Shown here: positions 1-5,061 of the stretch, one piece after another | Position numbering within the stretch: position 1 is the stretch's first letter | How the letters are laid out: each line of letters opens with the position of its first letter | Source of the DNA: Nitrososphaerota archaeon | GTDB lineage: Archaea > Thermoproteota > Nitrososphaeria > Nitrososphaerales > UBA183 | DNA: 5,365 nt | Direction of reading: 5' to 3' | Assembly (NCBI GenBank): GCA_027886945.1 | Contig: JAPCJM010000016.1 | Location: forward strand, 1-5,365 | Position numbers and translations under genes: made by a program | The notes under the pieces: model-generated | Database searches by the model: none | Told to the model about the DNA's origin: nothing | Seen by the model: the letters and a program-made list of their open reading frames with translations, nothing else

Positions 1-486
1 CAGCGACTCGATGAAGCCTCTGTAGCGGAACATCTGAAATCCATAGCGAAGAAGGAGAAGCTCAAGCACTCTGGTGACACTGTCTTCGGGGCCATTTACG
101 AGGCAACCCAGGGGGACCTCAGGCAGGCAATCAACCTCATGCAGACCGCCTCAGCCGAAGGAGAAATCACGACGGATTCGGTGAAGTCTGCCTCAGGTGC
201 CAGTATCAAGGCGAGGGTGGCCGAAATCATCGGCCTCGCAATCGAGGGGGACTTTGACGCAGCGAGGACCAAAATGGTAGAGCTCACTCGCGTCTACGGG
301 ATCCCTGAACGAGATTTCCTGAGGTTTGCCAACGAGGCCCTTGGCTCATTGAACGTCCCCGACATGGCGAAAGCAATTTCGATTCTTGCCGAATACGACT
401 TCAGACTCGTCCAGGGCTCCCAGCCTGAACTACAGCTGACCGCCATGCTCGCGCAACTCTCTGCTATTGGCAAGAAGGCAGACTAG
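1..486 (+). CDS. rfcS: Replication factor C small subunit, C-terminal half (5' end outside window)
   Basis: This is the last 161 residues of a clamp-loader ATPase subunit, open at the left edge. In archaea the small RFC subunits, with one large subunit, load the PCNA sliding clamp onto primed DNA using ATP. What is seen: the fragment enters at the end of the AAA+ region (RLDEASVAEHLKSIAKKE, the lid helices) and reaches the sensor-2 segment GDLRQAINLMQ at about fragment residues 38-48, where R41 is the expected ATP-sensing arginine. The remaining roughly 95 residues are helical and match the collar domain that holds the subunits together. The Walker A, Walker B and SRC motifs would lie upstream and cannot be checked. 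Archaeal small subunits are usually about 320 residues, so about half is present. The gene ends with TAG at 484-486 and abuts or overlaps hisS. Family assignment is strong; small rather than large subunit is inferred from the short collar-type tail and absence of a long basic or PIP-like C-terminus. Confidence 0.9.
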   Translation, partial: QRLDEASVAEHLKSIAKKEKLKHSGDTVFGAIYEATQGDLRQAINLMQTASAEGEITTDSVKSASGASIKARVAEIIGLAIEGDFDAARTKMVELTRVYGIPERDFLRFANEALGSLNVPDMAKAISILAEYDFRLVQGSQPELQLTAMLAQLSAIGKKAD

Positions 487-1759
487 CTTGGACCTCTCCC
501 TCCCGAGGGGCGTCGACGACGTGGAGCCCGAGCGTTACGCACTTCAGTCCAAGGTAAGGGCAGCGTTCGAGGAGGTCTGTCGCATTTACAACTTCCAGGT
601 TATGGAGCCGGCCTCTCTCGAGCACCTGAGCATTCTCAGGGCCAAGAGCGGCGAGGAGATCGACAAAGAAATCTACTCATTCAAGGACAAAGGGGGACGG
701 GACTTAGGCCTTCGTTTCGACCTGACCGTGGGGATCACACGCTACGTCTGCTCCCGCAAGGACTTGCGCCTCCCAGCGAAGCTCGCGGCCTTCGGGGGGA
801 TCTGGCGTTACGATGAGCCTCAGTACGGCAGGTATAGGTGGTTTCACCAATGGGATCTCGAAATCTTCGGCCCTCCTTCGACTGAATCCGACGCCGAGGT
901 CATAGACGCAAGCTCCTCCATCCTCAAGCATGCAGGCATAATGGACATCACCATCAAGGTGGGGGACAGGCGGGTCGTCGAGGATTTCATACGAAAGAGC
1001 ATGAGAATCTCAGAGCAGCCAAGGCTCGTCGAGCTCATGCGGGCACTCGACAAGGTGGGGAAGAAGTCCTCGAAAGAGATCAGTGCCGAATACGCGGCCA
1101 AGGGATTCAAGGAGAAGGAGGTCGACGCTCTGCTGGAGTTCGGAAGTCTACGCGGGACTCCCGATGACGTCCTCGCTCGTGCCTCTGAGCTAAAACTCGA
1201 ATCCGTAGGCGAGCTCCGGGCTTTGGCGGACATGCTCGATTCTCGAGGCCTGAATAACGTGGAGTACGACATGAGCATCGTGCGGGGGATCGAATACTAC
1301 ACTGGGATAGTCTTCGAGGCCTTGGACAACAAGAACCCTAGACTCGGGTCCCTTTTTGGGGGCGGGAGGTACGACGCACTCCCCAAGCTCTTCGGGAGGC
1401 AGGACCTCTCCGCCACCGGTGCTGCCGGAGGAGTCGAACGCATGGCCATGTCCCTCTCCGCCGAGCCTCGTCAAGCGCGCAACCTTGCCTTCGTGGCCGT
1501 CGCTGGGAGAGAAGTCTCCGCCGAAGCCCAACGTGCTGTGAGGCAGATCAGGGACAGCGGGATTCCTTGCGAGTCCCCACTGCAGCAGAGGTCACTCTCA
1601 AAGCAGCTCGAGGACGCCAGCCGCCTTGGGGCCACCTGGGCCGTTATTCTCGGCGAGAAGGAAATGAAGGCCGGCGGAGTAACACTCAGAGACATGAGGA
1701 GTGGGGATGAGGAGCTCCTTCCATTGGACGATGCAATTCGTCGGATGACGCACCCCTGA
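467..1759 (+). CDS. hisS: Histidyl-tRNA synthetase (class II)
   Basis: The enzyme charges tRNA-His with histidine in the cytoplasm, using ATP. The 430-residue reading frame is full length for the family. What is seen: LPRGVDD near the N-terminus (the family's RG-D entry), motif 1 around residues 40-55, motif 2 at 113-135 (WRYDEPQYGRYRWFHQWD, with R114 expected to contact ATP), the histidine-binding signature RGIEYYTG at 273-280 (usual RGLDYYTG), GGGRYDAL at 298-305, and motif 3 GGVERM at 321-326 with R325. Residues from about 338 form the anticodon-binding domain (ILGEKEMKAGGVTLRDM). The start is uncertain. TTG at 467 gives a 20-nt overlap with rfcS. TTG at 488 lies 1 nt after the rfcS stop, has an AAGG 9 nt upstream, and puts LPRG at residue 5, as family members often have it. 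The longer form is listed so that nothing is lost, but 488 is at least as plausible. Co-transcription with rfcS is likely. Confidence 0.96.
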   Translation: MARRQTSLDLSLPRGVDDVEPERYALQSKVRAAFEEVCRIYNFQVMEPASLEHLSILRAKSGEEIDKEIYSFKDKGGRDLGLRFDLTVGITRYVCSRKDLRLPAKLAAFGGIWRYDEPQYGRYRWFHQWDLEIFGPPSTESDAEVIDASSSILKHAGIMDITIKVGDRRVVEDFIRKSMRISEQPRLVELMRALDKVGKKSSKEISAEYAAKGFKEKEVDALLEFGSLRGTPDDVLARASELKLESVGELRALADMLDSRGLNNVEYDMSIVRGIEYYTGIVFEALDNKNPRLGSLFGGGRYDALPKLFGRQDLSATGAAGGVERMAMSLSAEPRQARNLAFVAVAGREVSAEAQRAVRQIRDSGIPCESPLQQRSLSKQLEDASRLGATWAVILGEKEMKAGGVTLRDMRSGDEELLPLDDAIRRMTHP

Positions 1760-1771
1760 GCGAGTCGGCGC

Positions 1772-1783
1772 AATCTTTAATCA
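1772..1783 (+). promoter_or_regulatory. Putative TATA/BRE-like promoter element for the RAM-domain gene
   Basis: AATCTTTAATCA lies in the 52-nt gap after hisS, with the centre of TTTAA about 34 nt before the ATG at 1812. An archaeal TATA box sits roughly 25 nt before the transcription start, so the leader would be only about 9 nt, consistent with the lack of a Shine-Dalgarno site. It matches the element before tdh (AATCCTTAAACA) at 10 of 12 positions. The promoter role is inferred from position and similarity. Confidence 0.55.
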
Positions 1784-1811
1784 AAGGCCCATCGATTTCC
1801 CACGCACCGGC

Positions 1812-2042
1812 ATGGAGAAGGCGATAGTCCTCGTGAACCTCAGTCCAGGGTCTGAGGAGGAGAGCATCTCCGCCCTCAAGGGCATGGCAGGGATCACTTC
1901 AGTGTACCAGCTCTACGGTCTTTACGACTTGCTTGTGATGGTCGAGGGAGCCGACGACCAGGCCGTCAAATCGATAATCGCGGAGAACCTGAGGTCGAAG
2001 CCTGGCGTGGTGTCCACTATCACGATGAAGATAATTTCGTAG
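1812..2042 (+). CDS. Stand-alone RAM (Lrp/AsnC ligand-binding) domain protein
   Basis: This 76-residue protein consists only of the ligand-sensing and oligomerising domain of Lrp/AsnC regulators, with no helix-turn-helix. What is seen: the beta-alpha-beta-beta-alpha-beta order of the fold, with strand 1 at about 3-10 (KAIVLVNL), helix 1 at 15-25, strands 2 and 3 around 28-46 with the hallmark YGLYDLLVMVEG (G36, D39), helix 2 at 48-62 and strand 4 at 66-75. Members of this family assemble as dimers and higher oligomers that bind amino acids between subunits. Stand-alone copies are common in archaea, and their targets are mostly unknown. The ATG at 1812 has no Shine-Dalgarno site, but a TATA-like element lies about 34 nt upstream. 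It sits between hisS and the threonine-degradation genes, so sensing of an amino acid such as threonine, glycine or histidine is conceivable, but nothing in the sequence shows the ligand or a DNA-binding partner. Confidence 0.85.
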   Translation: MEKAIVLVNLSPGSEEESISALKGMAGITSVYQLYGLYDLLVMVEGADDQAVKSIIAENLRSKPGVVSTITMKIIS

Positions 2043-2051
2043 GACTTACCG

Positions 2052-2063
2052 AATCCTTAAACA
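2052..2063 (+). promoter_or_regulatory. Putative TATA/BRE-like promoter element for tdh
   Basis: AATCCTTAAACA lies in the 40-nt gap upstream of tdh. Its TTAA core is centred about 25 nt before the first TTG (2083) and 28 nt before the second (2086), which is the spacing expected for a leaderless archaeal transcript. It closely resembles the element before the RAM gene. No Shine-Dalgarno site precedes the start. The function is inferred. Confidence 0.55.
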
Positions 2064-2082
2064 TCGTACACCGGGGGCCGAT

Positions 2083-3051
2083 TTGTTGCCTAGGGTCCTC
2101 GTGACCGGGTCGGCAGGCCAGATTGGGGCCGAACTCGTCCCCCACCTGCGTTCCCTCTATGGAAAGGACAACGTGGTGGCGGCGATCCACAAGGCTTCGG
2201 GGGGCCTCTCGCTCAGGGACGGACCGGTGGTGAATCTCGACACGGGGGATGCCGAAGCCGTTGCCGGGGCAATTAGGGAGTTCAAAGTCGACACTGTCTA
2301 CCACCTGGCCGCCGTGCTTTCAGCGACCGGGGAGAAGGACCCAACACTCGCCTGGCGAGTAAACATGGACGGTCTGAGGCACGTCCTTGAGGGAGCGAAA
2401 GCGAACGGGGTTGGAAAGGTCTTCTGGCCCAGTTCCATCGGGGCCTTCGGCCCTGACGCCCTACGGACCAACGCCCCGCAGAACTCTCCTCTAAACCCCA
2501 CGACAATCTACGGAGTGACCAAGGTCGCAGGAGAGCTCCTCTGCAATTACTATTTCGTAAAGTATGGCCTCGACGTCAGAATTCTCCGGTACCCTGGACT
2601 GATCAGCAACGTCGCGCCTCCCGGAGGGGGGACGACCGACTACGCCGTTGAGATATTCTACGCCGCCATACAGAAAGGCTCCTATGTCTGCTACCTCAGA
2701 GAGGACACTGTCCTCCCAATGATGTACATGCCCGACGCCCTGAAGGCGACGGCGAGGATAATGGAGGCCGAACCGAAGAATGTCCCCCGTCATCTAGGGT
2801 ACAACCTTGCTGCAATGAGCTTCTCGGCCGGGGAGCTGGCCGCGGAAATACACAAGCACATCCCCGGCTTCAAAGTCTCCTATTCCCCCGACCAAAGACA
2901 AAAGTTCGCCGATTCCTGGCCAATGTCCATCGACGACTCCGAGGCGAGGCGCGACTGGGGATGGAAGTATGACTACGACCTGCAGCGGATGGTCGCGGAC
3001 ATGCTCACTAAACTCCGTCCGCGACTAGCCGTCGAAGGGAAAGGCGTTTAA
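2083..3051 (+). CDS. tdh: L-threonine 3-dehydrogenase, short-chain dehydrogenase (SDR) type
   Basis: The enzyme oxidises L-threonine to 2-amino-3-ketobutyrate with NAD+, the first step of threonine catabolism to glycine. What is seen: a Rossmann NAD-binding motif GSAGQIG (G9, G12, G15), then LSATGEKDP (80-87), the VNMDGL helix, WPSSIGAFGP with S117/S118, and the catalytic YGVTK pair Y143 and K147. Downstream blocks are characteristic of SDR-type threonine dehydrogenases rather than sugar epimerases: LRYPGLIS, PGGGTTDYAVEIFY (180-193), LPMMYMPDA (211-219) and the DSWPMSIDDSEAR-DWGWK tail (277-295). The 322-residue length is normal for the extended SDR family and no residue appears to be missing. 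The start must be one of two tandem TTG codons at 2083 and 2086, as no other start is found between them and the upstream gap; the Rossmann strand begins at residue 4. The next gene encodes the partner enzyme kbl, 30 nt downstream, which strongly supports the role. It differs from the zinc-dependent MDR-type Tdh of E. coli. Confidence 0.94.
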   Translation: MLPRVLVTGSAGQIGAELVPHLRSLYGKDNVVAAIHKASGGLSLRDGPVVNLDTGDAEAVAGAIREFKVDTVYHLAAVLSATGEKDPTLAWRVNMDGLRHVLEGAKANGVGKVFWPSSIGAFGPDALRTNAPQNSPLNPTTIYGVTKVAGELLCNYYFVKYGLDVRILRYPGLISNVAPPGGGTTDYAVEIFYAAIQKGSYVCYLREDTVLPMMYMPDALKATARIMEAEPKNVPRHLGYNLAAMSFSAGELAAEIHKHIPGFKVSYSPDQRQKFADSWPMSIDDSEARRDWGWKYDYDLQRMVADMLTKLRPRLAVEGKGV

Positions 3052-3053
3052 CA
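3046..3053 (+). promoter_or_regulatory. Possible TATA-like element overlapping the tdh stop codon, upstream of kbl
   Basis: GTTTAACA spans the tdh stop codon TAA (3049-3051). Its TTTAA core is centred about 33 nt before the kbl ATG, nearly the same spacing as the element before the RAM gene (34 nt). It shares TTTAA and the following CA with the other elements but lacks the AATC part. It could give kbl its own promoter, or be a chance consequence of the stop codon. Confidence 0.35.
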
Positions 3054-3054
3054 C

Positions 3055-3074
3055 CTGCTCGCAGCTTCGGGCAG
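3055..3074 (+). other. Short inverted repeat (possible RNA hairpin) in the tdh-kbl gap
   Basis: CTGCTCG at 3055-3061 can pair with CGGGCAG at 3068-3074, giving seven base pairs with one G-U pair around a 6-nt loop. The stem ends 7 nt before the kbl ATG. An alternative pairing of CTGCT with AGCAG (3073-3077) also exists. There is no T tract, so it does not look like a classical terminator. In a tdh-kbl readthrough transcript it could affect kbl translation or RNA processing, but chance is quite possible in GC-rich DNA. Confidence 0.3.
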
Positions 3075-3081
3075 CAGTATC

Positions 3082-4293
3082 ATGAGAGACCCGACATCAT
3101 TCCTTCGGCAGGAATACGACGACCTGGTACGACAGGAGCTTGACTGGAGGCTGAGGGTCCTCGGAGGGCCCAGCACCCCCTGGTGCATTGTCGACGGGAA
3201 GAGAGTCCTCATGTTCTGTTCCAACAATTACCTCGGGCTCAGCAACCACCCCAGGCTGAAAGCGGCCGCCATAAGGGCGGTAGAGACCCACGGCGCCGGG
3301 TCCGGTTCCGTGAGGCCGATAGCTGGGACCATGGACCTGCACATGGAGCTCGAAAGGCGTTTGGCCAGATTCAAGGACGCAGAGGCTTCCCTCGTGTACC
3401 AGACCGGGTTCGCGGCCAACTCAGGGCTGATCCCCCAGCTTGCGGGGAAGGGGGACCTCATAGTGAGCGACGAATTGAACCACGGCAGCATCATCGACGG
3501 TGTCAGGCTTTCCCAAGCTGAAAGGAAGGTCTACAAGCATGCCGACCCCGCGGACCTTGGCAATGTCCTCGACGAATCTGAGAAGGCCTCTCCCTCATTT
3601 CGACGGATTCTGGTGATAACTGACGGAGTCTTCTCCATGGACGGAGACATTGCACCTCTCGACAAGGTAGCCGCAGTCGCGGCGGAACACGGGGCCATGG
3701 TCTACGTTGACGACGCCCACGGCGAAGGCGTCCTCGGGGACGGGGGAAGGGGCATCGTTTCTCATTTCAAGCTCCCGAGGGACAGGGTCCACGTCGAGAT
3801 GGGGACGTTCTCCAAGGCTTTCGGGGTAGTCGGGGGCCACGTCTCCGGCTCCCGCGACCTAGTCAACTTCGCATACAACAAGTCTCGGACCTGGCTTCTG
3901 AGCGGCTCGCACCCCCCGGCTGTCGTAGCCGCCTGCCTCGCCGCCGTCGACGTACTCGAGAATGAGCCTGAGCATGTACAGAGGCTCTGGGAGAACACTC
4001 GTTACTTCAAGAAAGCAATGGGCGACCTGGGATTCGACATCGGGAAGAGCGAGACCCCCATCACACCGGTCATGGTCGGAGACAGTGGGAAAGCCAAGAG
4101 GCTGAGCTCCCGGCTCTTCGAAATCGGAGTCTTTGCCCTCCCAATCGTCTTTCCCATGGTGGCCCAGGGGAAGGCAAGGATACGGACGATCATGAACGCG
4201 ATGCTAACAAGGGAGGACCTCGACTTCGCCATCGGCGCCTTCGAAAAGGCGGGCAAGGAACTAGAGATTCTTCCCGCCGAAAGGGTCGCCTAG
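3082..4293 (+). CDS. kbl: Glycine C-acetyltransferase (2-amino-3-ketobutyrate CoA ligase)
   Basis: This PLP-dependent alpha-oxoamine synthase cleaves 2-amino-3-ketobutyrate with CoA to glycine and acetyl-CoA, taking the unstable product of threonine dehydrogenase. What is seen over 403 residues (family about 400): FCSNNYLGLSNHP (46-58), GSGSVRPIAGT followed by H-ELE, DELNHGSIIDG with H134 expected to stack on PLP, YVDDAHGEG with D211 and H213, and the Schiff-base lysine K245 in GTFSKAFGVVGG. The C-terminal domain carries the R-R-T-type segment KARIRTIMNAMLTREDLD. Sequence alone separates Kbl from its relative BioF (8-amino-7-oxononanoate synthase) only moderately well. The adjacent tdh, 30 nt upstream, and the absence of other biotin genes make Kbl much the better reading. 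The ATG at 3082 is the only good start nearby and lacks a Shine-Dalgarno site. The 3' end overlaps the convergent lplA by 33 nt (4261-4293). Confidence 0.93.
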   Translation: MRDPTSFLRQEYDDLVRQELDWRLRVLGGPSTPWCIVDGKRVLMFCSNNYLGLSNHPRLKAAAIRAVETHGAGSGSVRPIAGTMDLHMELERRLARFKDAEASLVYQTGFAANSGLIPQLAGKGDLIVSDELNHGSIIDGVRLSQAERKVYKHADPADLGNVLDESEKASPSFRRILVITDGVFSMDGDIAPLDKVAAVAAEHGAMVYVDDAHGEGVLGDGGRGIVSHFKLPRDRVHVEMGTFSKAFGVVGGHVSGSRDLVNFAYNKSRTWLLSGSHPPAVVAACLAAVDVLENEPEHVQRLWENTRYFKKAMGDLGFDIGKSETPITPVMVGDSGKAKRLSSRLFEIGVFALPIVFPMVAQGKARIRTIMNAMLTREDLDFAIGAFEKAGKELEILPAERVA

Positions 4294-5019
4294 ATTCCAT
4301 TCGGGGCTTCTGTACTTCTCGACCAGCCGAGACGTGGCCTTCCTCTCCCCCGCCGTCCACTCTTCAATCTCGAACCCGAGCCAGGACCCGGCCAATTCGG
4401 AAACGAAATCTGACCGCTTGACTCCGCAATTCGATACATGTGCGAACCTGCTCCTCGGGTAGCGTCTGGCAATTTTCGTCGCCGAGGGCCTTGTCAACAT
4501 CTGAGCCTCTTGGAGGTCGGCGTCGACCAGCAGAGTCCCGTGGCACAGCACTTTCTCCTTCGACATGTAGGCCGCCATTCCACAGATCTTGCCAGAATCA
4601 TCGACCAGGGTGTTCGGGGGGACGAACTCGCTCCTGACTCCGCACTTCCTCAGAGCTTCATTGACGATTGATGCAAACGAGTTGAAAACAGATTTTGCAT
4701 CGCCCATGGGCCCTGGTGAGTTTCCGTTTCGAGGCACGAAGAAAGACCAATTCAGGTTCCCTGGTCCGTTGAACACTGCTCCCCCTGCGCTCATGCGCCT
4801 CACAATAGGAATTGACCGGTTCCTGCAGTATTCCAAATCGGTCTCGTACTTCGCTAGCTGGGCTCTCCCGATCACAATTGACTTCTGGTTCTCCCAGACC
4901 CTGAGAGTGGGAACCTCTGCCTCAATGAAGAGCCCTTCTTCGAGCGCAAGGTTGGAGTAGGGGTCCTCGAGGACAAGGTCGAGCAGCCTTCCTTTCAACA
5001 ATCCCTTAGACTTGCGCAT
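4261..5019 (-). CDS. lplA: Lipoate-protein ligase A, catalytic domain (bipartite archaeal type)
   Basis: The enzyme attaches lipoate, via lipoyl-AMP, to a lysine of lipoyl domains such as glycine cleavage H protein or 2-oxoacid dehydrogenase E2. What is seen in 252 residues: DPYSNLALEEGLF (19-31), PTLRVWENQKSIVIGR (37-52), the lipoate-binding loop RRMSAGGAVFNGPGNLNWSF (74-93), SGKICG with K144 (the conserved substrate lysine), HGTLLVDADL (160-169), and a terminal KYRSPEWNLG (235-244). The small C-terminal accessory domain of E. coli LplA is absent. Archaeal enzymes such as that of Thermoplasma use a separate LplB for it; no LplB is visible here. The cysteine typical of the octanoyltransferase LipM is not seen near the K144 region, favouring a ligase, though substrate is not proven. 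Oddities: the loop has A78 and N84 where the family usually has G and H. The start may be ATG 5019, or the tandem TTGs at residues 7 and 8 (5001 and 4998), which lie about 25 nt from a TTAA element. Confidence 0.9.
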   Translation of the reverse strand: MRKSKGLLKGRLLDLVLEDPYSNLALEEGLFIEAEVPTLRVWENQKSIVIGRAQLAKYETDLEYCRNRSIPIVRRMSAGGAVFNGPGNLNWSFFVPRNGNSPGPMGDAKSVFNSFASIVNEALRKCGVRSEFVPPNTLVDDSGKICGMAAYMSKEKVLCHGTLLVDADLQEAQMLTRPSATKIARRYPRSRFAHVSNCGVKRSDFVSELAGSWLGFEIEEWTAGERKATSRLVEKYRSPEWNLGDPFGGKNL

Positions 5020-5020
5020 A

Positions 5021-5028
5021 GGTTAAGA
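5021..5028. promoter_or_regulatory. TTAA-centred TATA-like element in the lplA-archease divergent gap
   Basis: GGTTAAGA contains a symmetric TTAA at 5023-5026. Read on the plus strand, it lies about 37 nt before the archease ATG. Read on the minus strand (CTCTTAACC), it is only 4-7 nt before the lplA ATG at 5019 but about 24-27 nt before the tandem TTG codons at 5001 and 4998. It may be a TATA box for one or both genes. The flanks match the other elements of the window only in CTTAANC, and the region is not otherwise AT-rich. Confidence 0.35.
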
Positions 5029-5061
5029 GCTTTGGGCATTGGGCCAACAGAATCCCCTGGC

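Noticed and set aside
844..1278. A 144-residue open frame on the minus strand within hisS.
   Set aside because: It is Ser/Arg-rich with no recognisable domain and lies entirely opposite well-conserved HisRS coding sequence, so it is a shadow of GC-rich coding DNA.
2083..3051. The SDR as a UDP-glucose 4-epimerase or another nucleotide-sugar enzyme.
   Set aside because: The PGGGTTDYAVEIFY, LPMMYMPDA and DSWPMSIDDS blocks are those of SDR-type threonine dehydrogenases, and kbl is next to it.
3082..4293. The PLP enzyme as BioF (biotin synthesis) instead of Kbl.
   Set aside because: The families are close, but the gene follows a threonine dehydrogenase by 30 nt and there are no other biotin genes here, so Kbl is preferred.
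4589..4960. A 123-residue open frame on the plus strand opposite lplA.
   Set aside because: It lies wholly antisense to conserved LplA motifs, has no recognisable family and no promoter-like sequence.
4261..5019. LplA as the octanoyltransferase LipM.
   Set aside because: The catalytic cysteine expected ahead of the conserved lysine in LipM is not seen; the segment before K144 reads like a ligase. An untested substrate keeps some doubt.
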